The notes beneath the pieces were generated by a model, which saw only the letters and a list, made by a program, of their open reading frames with translations, searched no databases and was not told the DNA's origin. Of a stretch of 64,000 nucleotides of DNA, positions 56,383-64,000 are shown in pieces. The position numbers were made by a program, and so were the translations under genes. The stretch is from Entophlyctis helioformis (taxonomy: Eukaryota; Chytridiomycota; Chytridiomycetes; Chytridiales; Chytriomycetaceae): the NCBI GenBank assembly GCA_025526915.1, contig JAHLKH010000010.1, positions 62,001 to 126,000 of the forward strand, in the 5' to 3' direction. How positions within the stretch are numbered: position 1 is the stretch's first letter; each line of letters opens with the position of its first letter.

Positions 56383-56985
56383 TGGCCTCGCCGCATATCT
56401 CTGCCCTGCTGCACCAGGCGTTGTCGCGGCTGGCTCACCAGCGATGGCGTGCGCAGTCGCTCCGAAATCCAACCAATCAAAACACGCCGCCGCCGTCCGG
56501 GCAGGTATAAATTGAGCGGGGCTCCACGGCCTGCTTTCCCTCCTCGAACAAATCCAACGCGCCTTTAGTTTGAGCACCCAGGACTTTCTCTGTCCGGTGC
56601 TCACGTTCCCGGTGACGAAGACTACCCAGAACACAAAGGGACACCTCTCGAAAAAACCCAGCGAGTGCCTGCCTTATGGGCCGTGGCATTCCTTGGACCT
56701 GTCGGGCTGTACATTTCTTTCCCCTCTCCCTCTCTCCCTCCTCTACTCCTGCTTGCCCCTGGTGCCGTCAGTCAGTTGGTTGAGTCAGTCAGTTGGCCAA
56801 GCGGCCAAACAACAAACAAAAAAAAAACTGAAAATCCACATCGCCTCAGCGAACGATCCACAGCGATCCACATCGTCTTACGCACTGTGATGTACAGCGA
56901 TGTACAGCGATGTGCAGCGATGCAGCAGACAAACGATGATGGACACTAGCATTCATTGCGTTGTAGAGCTCTCTTGCACACGGCT
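56383..56985. other. Intergenic, with a TATA-like element
   Basis: 600 bp between ankyrin B (+) and the MYND gene end (-). GGTATAAATTG at about 56505-56515 with a pyrimidine-rich stretch downstream looks like a plus-strand promoter, yet no convincing coding sequence follows. A CT-rich tract (56715-56755) and an A9 run (about 56820) occur. Confidence 0.4.
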
Positions 56986-59590
56986 TTAGTTGATGGCAAA
57001 GTAAAAGGCGTTGTTCCAGCACGGCAGGTTGACGTCGCGCTTGAAGAGGAAGACGGGCTGGCGGAACGGGTTCGGCGTGGCCTTGGTGGACAGGCTGGTT
57101 CCGAGGTGCACCGTCAACGTCTCGTCCATGACCTCGGCCATCTGCTCGAGCTGCTCGGTGAACACAACCTTTTGCTTGTGCTGGATGAGCGCCTGGATGG
57201 TGGGTCGCCACGACTCGTGCTGGAGCACGCCTCCGTTGAGGATGAGGACGAGGTCGGGCTTGCCGGGTCCAAAGTTGAAGGCCTGCAGCATCTGCTCGGG
57301 CATGCCGTCCGGGAGCGGGAATCCCTCGCCGAGAATGTACTTTTCGTGGTAGTGGTCGGTCGACATGGACACAAAGATGCTGCTTGCGCAGGCGTTGCTG
57401 CGGATCGCAAGCGAGCGGTGCTCGGCAGCAATGTTGGGCGAGACCGCAGGGCCGATCATGTGGATGGCCAGGTGCACGCCAGGGATCAGCGGCAGCAGGC
57501 ACTCAAAGATACCCAGGCTGTCGGCTTCCATCTCAACGCCGGCCATGTGCACCGTGACTTCGCGGGGAGCTGGATGTGTGCGCAGGCAGGAGCGAGTGTG
57601 AGACCCGTGGGCAGATACACAGGCAAGGCGGCCAGAAGCAACAGTAACTTACGGGTTCCAGGAACGTACGGGCCGAGCTTCTTGAGGTGGAACTCGTTGA
57701 TCAGGAACCAGATCGTCATGGGAATGTCGAGCACAAGGGCAGCAGGGTTGTCCATCGACCAGCCGCGCGTCTCGTACAGCGCCTTCCACGAGTTAATCGT
57801 GCTGGGGTCCACACCTGCCTTGAGCGGGTCCGAGAGCGGGAACATCTCCTGCTGGAAGCCAAGCATGGCAAACTTTTGCTCGTGCGTCGGCTGTCTGGCC
57901 TGGATCGTCGCAATAAGCTCGGCAGACATCTCGCCATACTGGACGTGGCTGAAGCAGCCGCAGAGACGGCGGTAGGCTCCCTGGTTGTGGCAGCCGTGCT
58001 TGTTGAGGAACGGAACGAGGTTGTAGCTGGCGAGCTGGGTCTTGGAGTTGTAAAAGGCAAAGGGCAGATCGTTGAGCTTCCACTCGTCGAAGCGGTTCAT
58101 CATGCGCTTGAGCTTGGGGCAGATGGTCTTGTGCTGGGGCCAGTCTTGTTTCTGTTGATCCCCCGTATCCATGCCAACGGCATTCAGTTTACAGACCCAA
58201 CGGGCGGCACGGCGTCGAAATAAAACAGAGAGGCATACAGACACATGATTGCAAACTTACAGCGCAAGCGGGAGAGCAGTAAATGACAGCCTTGCAAGCC
58301 GAGCACTGGCTGGCCTTGCCCTCAATCTCCTTGTGGCAGGTGTGGCATCCGCGGTTTGGCGCAGTGATGAACTTGGCTTCGGCAACGGCTTGGCTGGGCG
58401 AGACGGCATCTGCGCCAGCCTCGCCGCTTGCTGCAGCGTTGGCAGAAGCGTTGGCGGCAGCAGCAGCGCGGGCCTGCTCCTGCTGCATCTTGCGGATCAT
58501 CTCGATGCGGCGGATCGTCTTGAGCTTGCTGAGCTCCTCGGCGCCAATCTGCTCGGGCGTGGCAACAACAACGTTGAGCTTGGCCTTGATCGCGGCAGCG
58601 ACCTCGGCAACCACGGCGTCAGAGCACGTTCGCGACTCCAAGAACACGGCGAGCTGCGGCCTGATGCTGGCCATGTCGTCGTTCTTGTCCGACTGCACAA
58701 CGGCCTTGATGAGCGTGGCAACAATGTGGCTGGCAGTTGGAGCGCCGAGATCCTTGGTGAACTCGACGACACGCAGGAAGCCGTTCTCGCTGACCGACAC
58801 GGAGCGGCCGCTGACGCCAATCTCCCAAATCTCCTGGCTTGCAGGTGCCTCGGCGGCCGCCTTCTCCAGCTCGGCCGCCTCCTCCTCGACGTTTCCACCA
58901 AGACCCTCGACAAACTCGTTTGGCTGTGCATGCGCCGTTGGTTGGATCGCCGGCGGGCATGAGTTGGGCGGCAGTTGATGGGTGGGCGGCGGGCGAGTCC
59001 ACGTTCACAGGGGCGGGGCCGTTGGAAAGAGCGGTCCAGAGCGGCAGGTGGAGCGGCAGGTGGAGCGGTAGACGGAGCGCAAGCAGGCATGCACGACGCC
59101 GCCAGGAACGAGCAGGATCACGGGAATCGTTGGAATCGTTGGGGTCGCAGGTGGTTCGTGTGAGGGTTGTCAGCACACAGACGGGAGCGGCAGTCGAGGG
59201 CAGTGCCGTGCAGAAGAGTGCCGTGGAGTGCAGGGCAGGGCAAGACGGAACAGGGCAGGGCAGGGCAGGGCAAGCACACAGCACCCGCAAGCACACGGCG
59301 CACGGCGCACGGCGCACCTCGTTCAGGCGGCTCCACACGCCGGCCAGGACCCGCATGAGAATCGGCAGGCCGACGAGCAGCGTGAGCATGAGCGCCAGAA
59401 AGCCCCGGTGCTCGACGACGGCGGCGACGGGGTCCGTGCGGGCGTCCTGCACAAAGGCCGACGCCTGCACAAACAGGCTGTCGAGCGCGGCGGTTGCGGC
59501 CGTGATGATGCCCACGGTCTCGTCTGCGCCGGCTGCGCTCCCGGCTGCGTCTGCGCCTGCTGTGGCGTTTGCCGTGTTGTTGTCGCTCAT
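56986..59590 (-). CDS. MYND zinc-finger protein, Mss51-like C-terminal domain
   Basis: Exons: 59590-59318, 58923-58261, 58151-57653, 57569-56986; 672 residues, no frameshift. Exon 1 encodes an Ala/Asp-rich start and a membrane segment LALMLTLLVGLPILMRVLAG (about residues 66-85). Exon 2 has an acidic/Ala region, a helical domain and the MYND finger, CHTCHKEIEGKASQCSACK...CSPACA, completed by QDWPQHKTIC in exon 3. The rest matches the C-terminal domain of Mss51-type proteins: IHMIGPAVSPN, PDLVLILNGGVLQHESW and a WNNAFYFAIN end. Yeast Mss51 couples COX1 translation to cytochrome oxidase assembly in mitochondria. Whether this is the orthologue or a relative is open, and a membrane anchor is not expected for Mss51. 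Exon 1 is joined over a 394-nt intron and could be a separate gene. Confidence 0.75.
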
Positions 59591-60421
59591 GATGGCGTCG
59601 ACAAGCTGGGCAAGCCGAAAATGCTCTTTCCGTTTCGACAACAGACCGCAGACAGACCGCAGACAGACCGCAGACAGGCCGTCGTCGCTGGACACTGAGC
59701 AACAGCAACAACGCACTCGGCGCCACTCTCGACAGCAGCAACAGGAGCAGCAGCAGGCAGCAGGCAGCAGGAACAGCACCAGACCACCGATCGCCTGCGC
59801 ACACCCGACACAGCGAGCCAGATCTGCCGCCCCGCCGACCAGCAGCCGCCTCGCCGTCCAGCAACACGCAGCCGCAGCCGCAGCATCCGTATCAGCAGAA
59901 GCCGCCACGTCTGCGTCCTCCAGCCGCATAGCAAGCCAGCGCATCGCTCTCTGCAGGATCACACGCCCCTGCCGCCGCACTCCAGCCAGGGTCTGCACAC
60001 ACACAGAGCCAGACCGCAGCCCAACGGCACAGGCGACGCACAAGCACCCGCATCGTCTGACTTGGCCAGCTGAGCCACCTGCTCGTCGCCAGACAAAGAG
60101 TGCGAATCCACGAGCCGTTTCGAGGCATTTCCAAATCTCCGCTTGCTGACCACCGCCGTCACAACCCCGCCGCGCGCCGCCTCTCGCTCACCCAACTCGC
60201 TCAACTGCTCATCTCGTCACTGAAAGACGCGCTCGCTTTCCCAGCCGCTGATACTCGCGCGACTCGCCACCAGACTGCGCCAGCGCCAACGCCAGAGACC
60301 CAGACGGTTCAGCAGCCAGCCAGCACAGCCAGAGCAGTAGCAACAGCAACAGCAGCACAGACAGCAGCAGCAGCAGTACCAACAGCAAACACCACTCGCC
60401 AACAGCAACGCTCGGCTCGAC
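59591..60421. other. Divergent promoter region, MYND gene / RapGAP gene
   Basis: 830 bp between two start codons pointing apart. It has CAG/CAA-rich stretches (59.70-59.78 and 60.31-60.40 kb) and three copies of cagacagaccg near 59645. No open frame shows family features. Confidence 0.5.
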
Positions 60422-62060
60422 ATGTCTGCGACGACGGGCAAGTCAGACTGGCGGTTGATGCCAGAAAACATCAACGCGCGAGTCACTGGTGTCCACGAGT
60501 CGCTGCTGCAAGAGAGTGAAAAAGACGTGCTGTGGTACAGGGACAACTTTTTGGGCAAAGGTGCGTGCTGGCCGTGCGTCTCCAACCATGCATCCTGCCA
60601 TCTGCCCACCCCCACCTCCTGCCACTGCCGCCTGCATTGCCGCGCCGCCGTGTATAGAAAGCTTGTCCGAATCTGCTTTGGCTGACCGTTGCCACGCTCG
60701 CCATCGCAACTAACCATTGCTGGCATTCGGCTTTTGGACGGATCGGCGCTCTTCATCGCCATCGCCTCGGATACAACGCAACTGTCCCCCCTGCCGCCCT
60801 CCAGCACACCTCAATTTTCTGACGCCAGACTCGCCGCGAGGGCCGCTTGCAATATCCATCATCAAAGACGGCGGCACATACAAGGCGCTTGTGCGCTCAA
60901 ATATGGGTGCAGATCGGCTGTCTGTGGCAGCCAACAAAGTCAAGCGCGGCGCTTTTCGAAAACTCTTTGGGCTGCAGCCCACTGTCGACAGCATCATGGC
61001 AGCCATGTCGTACACAGCACCGATCGACTATCTCAAGCTATGCAAAGACCCAAACCTCCCCACAGAGCTGCTCTCCATGGAGGAGCGGCAAGTCATCCGG
61101 TCATACAAGTTTGGTGTCGAGTACGTAGCCGCAGGGCAGTCCACAGAAGAGCAATGCCTGTACAATTTACACGGTACGCGGCATTCATTCATTTGCCTGC
61201 CCATGTGCCCACGATGGTCTGGCACCTAACTGGCCATGCGATCCATCTAAACAGACAACGCATCCGCCGCATTCAAAAAGTTTCTGACATTTCTTGGCGA
61301 AACAATCGAGCTCAGCGGATGGCGAGGATATCGTGCTGGTCTGGATGTGTCGGGAGGTAAGCAGACGACTTGGCTGTGACCGAGCAACTCTGTGGATGGA
61401 CTTCTTATCCGTCGACGATCACGACGCACTGTTGCAGCAAACAACACAGGGACACATTCAGTGTACACAAAATGGCAAAATTACGAAGTTATGTACCACG
61501 TCGCGACGTTGCTACCGTTCCGACAAGAAGACAAGCAGCAGCTCGAGCGGAAACGTCACATTGGCAATGACATTGTTGTGATCATCTTCCAAGACGACCG
61601 GTCGACGCCGTTTGACCTGAGTAGCATCCCATCTCATCAAAACCACGTCATTGCGTTGGTATCGCCCGAAGGCGATGGCTACAGGTGGGTCTGAACGCGC
61701 ACTGGCACCATCGCGTGGATGTGGGATTGACCGGATGCGATCGACCGCACAACAGGCTGCAGTTTGCAAATAAGCTTGGAGTTCCACCCTTTACGCCCGA
61801 CATTCCCGATCCGCCCGTCATCTTCTCGGATCCTGTCTCTCGGGACTTTTTCCTACACAAGCGTAAGTCTGCATGTGCATGTGCATGTTGCCGCCACACA
61901 CATACCTACACACCTAGAAACTGATTGTAAACGGCGCGATCCGTCCATGACAGTCGTCAATGCCGAACGAGCGAGTTACAAGTCGCCGAGCTTTGCGCCT
62001 AAACTGTCGCGGACTCGATCGGTTCTGCTGTACGATATTGCCGTCAAGTTTCTTGGATAG
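60422..62060 (+). CDS. RapGAP-domain GTPase-activating protein
   Basis: Exons 60422-60560, 60805-61173, 61255-61356, 61450-61684, 61756-61862, 61954-62060; 352 residues, no frameshift. The GAP domain fills most of the protein: HLNFLTPDSPRGP, KFLTFLGETIELSGWRGYRAGLD, MYHVATLLPFRQEDKQQLER, KRHIGNDIVVIIFQD, which holds the catalytic Asn thumb (HIGND), and FLHKLVNAERASYKSP. RapGAPs switch off Rap/Rsr1/Rheb-type small GTPases by supplying an Asn. The protein is short, with no PH, PDZ or coiled-coil extension. The last acceptor (61953) was chosen because it restores the KLVNAE motif. It shares its promoter region with the MYND gene. Confidence 0.85.
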
Positions 62061-62308
62061 TGCAGCACACGCCGTGTTGCACCATCTCATGAGACGCACA
62101 ATGTGGGATCCAGCCGCTCGATCCGCAGGGCGAGATGGTGTCTCGATACTGCTCTCTCTCTCACACACACCTTCTCGCCCATGCGGCTTGCGCTCATCCA
62201 CCCACCCATCCAACTATCCACCTAACCGGCCTTTATCTTCCCCCCAATATAATCGTGACGAAACGTATCAGCAGACCTTCCCTTATCATACCAATATCAG
62301 AAACCTAC

Positions 62309-64000
62309 ATGACACGCAAGACTGCGAGAGCCAAGACTGCGAGTGCCAAAGCTGCGAGCGCTGCAGCCGCTGCGAGTGCAAGCCAGACAGAGCCCGTCGA
62401 GGCAGACGTCGAAGCAGGCGCCAATGCAGATGCCGGCGTTGACGCAGAGGTCGACGCACTCGTAGAGGCGCTTGCACAAGCGCAGGTGGGCGGCGCAGCC
62501 AACCGCAGGAGCATCGCACGCCGGAACGAGTACGACTTCCATCCCGAAGAAGGCGTCCACATTCCCGTCTTCTCGTACACGGCGGCCGACTGGTCGTATG
62601 TCAAGCACCGCTCGCTGATGCCCACCATGGCCCGCGGGCTGTTTGTCCGCGAGACGCCGCACATGCCTGGCCACTGGGCCATCGTCGCCCGAGGCTACGA
62701 CAAGTTCTTCAACGGTGAGCCTCTCTGGCTTGGCCGGCGACCCGTACAAGTGCACTGCCTCGGTGTGCTCTGCATGCGGATCGTTGCCCTGACTGCTGTA
62801 CACTGCCATCAGTCGGAGAAGTCGCCACAACTGCCTGGCCATACATCCAGGACCACACGACTGGCCCGTACGAGATCACGCTCAAGGAGAACGGCTGCAT
62901 CATCTTCGTTGCGGCCGTCGACGGCCATATCCTTGTCACGTCCAAGCATGCCCTGGGCCACACCAAAGACGCTGAGCGTATCCAGCCGTCGCATGCCGAA
63001 ATGGGCGAGAAGTGGCTGGATATCCATCTGAGCCGTGCTGGCCGCACTCGCAAGGAACTTGCAGACTTTTTGTCTGCGCACAATGTGACCGCCGTCTTTG
63101 AGGTTCGTCTGTGTCTCGGATCGTCCGACGTTGGCCATGTTGCTGCATGCGATCTGACAATGCGTCTCGGCGATGCCGCCACGACCAGCTTGCAGACGAT
63201 GCCTTTGAGGAGCATATTCTCGAGTATCCCCCAGATCGTCGCGGTCTTTACTTGCACGGCATCAACACCAACACACGAGAGTTTTCAACGTGGGACTATG
63301 ACCGCGTGCATGACTGCGCGGCTCGGTTTGGCTTCTTTGTCGTGACCTGCCTTGTCAAGGACACGATCGCTGGTAAATGCGCCTCCTCTCTTGGCTTACT
63401 CCACTCTCGTCTGGTGCTGCTTGTGGCAGCAGACTCATCCCTGAATGCGCGGCTATGGCGACAGATGTTCGTGCATTCACAGACGAGTGCCGCCAAACGG
63501 GAAGCTACGGCGATCGTCCGGTTGAAGGATTTGTGGTGCGTTGCCGCAGTGCAGAGTCGGGATCGACGTTCTTTTTCAAGATCAAGTACGACGAGCCGTA
63601 CCTCATGTTCCGCGAATGGCGCGAGGTCACCAAGGCCATCCTGTCTGGCAAAGACAGCACCAAGCTCAAGCCGCGCTTTGCATTGACACGCAAGTACATT
63701 GCCTGGGCAGTCAAGAAGATGCGCGAAGAGCCGCACCTTTTCGAGCACTACAAGCACAACCAAGGCATCATCAGGGCCCGCAATCTGTTCTTGAGCGAGG
63801 TCGAGGGTATTCATGCCATCTCGGGAAAACGGATCGTCGATCTGGCCAGGGAAACAACTGGCGACGATGGTTTGATTGGCACTGATATCCTCAACCTCGC
63901 TCAAGAACAGACTGCAAAGTCTGGCAAGGCTGGCAAGACTGGCAAGGCTGGCAAGGCTAGCAAGGCCGCAAAGCAGCAGAATCAGGCCAGCCGCCAGCAA
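62309..64000 (+). CDS. TRL1: Fungal-type tRNA ligase (3' partial)
   Basis: Exons so far: 62309-62714, 62813-63102, 63189-63372, 63465-64000 (open at the window end). After an Ala/Lys-rich start, the adenylyltransferase domain begins with HIPVFSYTAADW. The nucleotidyl-acceptor Lys is in ITLKENGCIIF (motif I); FEEHILEYP and GLYLHGINTN follow, then motif IV PVEGFVVRC and motif V FFFKIKYDEPY. In fungi this enzyme joins tRNA halves after intron removal and ligates HAC1 mRNA. Its kinase and cyclic-phosphodiesterase domains would lie beyond the window. The last lines are low-complexity (SGKAGKTGKAGKA). The acceptor at 63464 was selected because it gives VRAFTDECRQTG in frame. Confidence 0.9.

Noticed and set aside
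56570..56949. Two overlapping small ORFs after the TATA-like site
   Set aside because: One lacks an ATG; both are dominated by CT-rich and A-rich tracts with no recognisable domain.
62135..62308. Upstream in-frame start for the tRNA ligase
   Set aside because: The extra residues (His/Pro/Leu-rich) match nothing in the family and come from repetitive TC/AC sequence; the ATG at 62309 is preferred.

Overview
The window is a eukaryotic nuclear contig. It is GC-rich, its genes are split by short GT-AG introns (mostly 58-110 nt), and it carries many CAG/CTG and other microsatellites. The gene content points to a fungus. It includes a fungal-type tRNA ligase (Trl1), a cell-morphogenesis protein of the Furry/Tao3/Mor2 family, an Mss51-like MYND protein, a Som1-like protein, Atg7 and a Ty3-type LTR retrotransposon. 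An LRRC43-like protein (a family associated with flagellated lineages) and an NWD-type NACHT/WD40 protein suggest an early-diverging, possibly zoosporic fungus. That placement is inference; no species can be named from the sequence alone.

Layout. 0-8.7 kb (+): a 7-exon, 5'-truncated STAND NTPase with WD40 repeats. 8.9-12.5 kb (-): an unrecognised protein built from three tandem modules. 12.9-14.3 kb (-): a bHLH transcription factor. 15.2-17.9 kb: left arm of a 2.7-kb inverted duplication carrying an Asp/Asn-rich repeat gene. 17.8-29.4 kb (-): a 3813-residue Furry homologue. 29.5-30.9 kb (+): a mitochondrial carrier. 31.1-34.0 kb (+): a PanP-like PLP decarboxylase. 34.1-36.8 kb: right arm of the inverted duplication, with the second copy of the repeat gene and a fragment of the Furry 3' end. 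36.8-42.6 kb (-): a Ty3/gypsy element with near-identical LTRs, inserted immediately upstream of an initiator tRNA-Met gene (42.6 kb); its primer-binding site matches the 3' end of that same tRNA. 42.7-45.5 kb (+): LRRC43-like. 45.3-45.7 kb (-): Som1-like. 45.7-48.6 kb (+): ATG7, with six apparent single-base frameshifts. 49.2 kb (+): Ohr. 50.1-51.6 and 55.0-56.4 kb (+): two paralogous ankyrin-repeat proteins, with an M28 metallopeptidase (-) between them. 57.0-59.6 kb (-): MYND/Mss51-like. 60.4-62.1 kb (+): RapGAP. 62.3-64 kb (+): tRNA ligase, cut by the window end.

Most genes are unrelated housekeeping functions rather than a pathway cluster. The unusual parts are the inverted duplication and what it says about copying direction, the two protein families I cannot name, the tRNA-targeted retroelement with apparent UGA read-through between gag and pol, and the frameshifts concentrated in ATG7. 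Exon boundaries were assigned by hand from splice signals, reading phase and family conservation. They are internally consistent except where noted.
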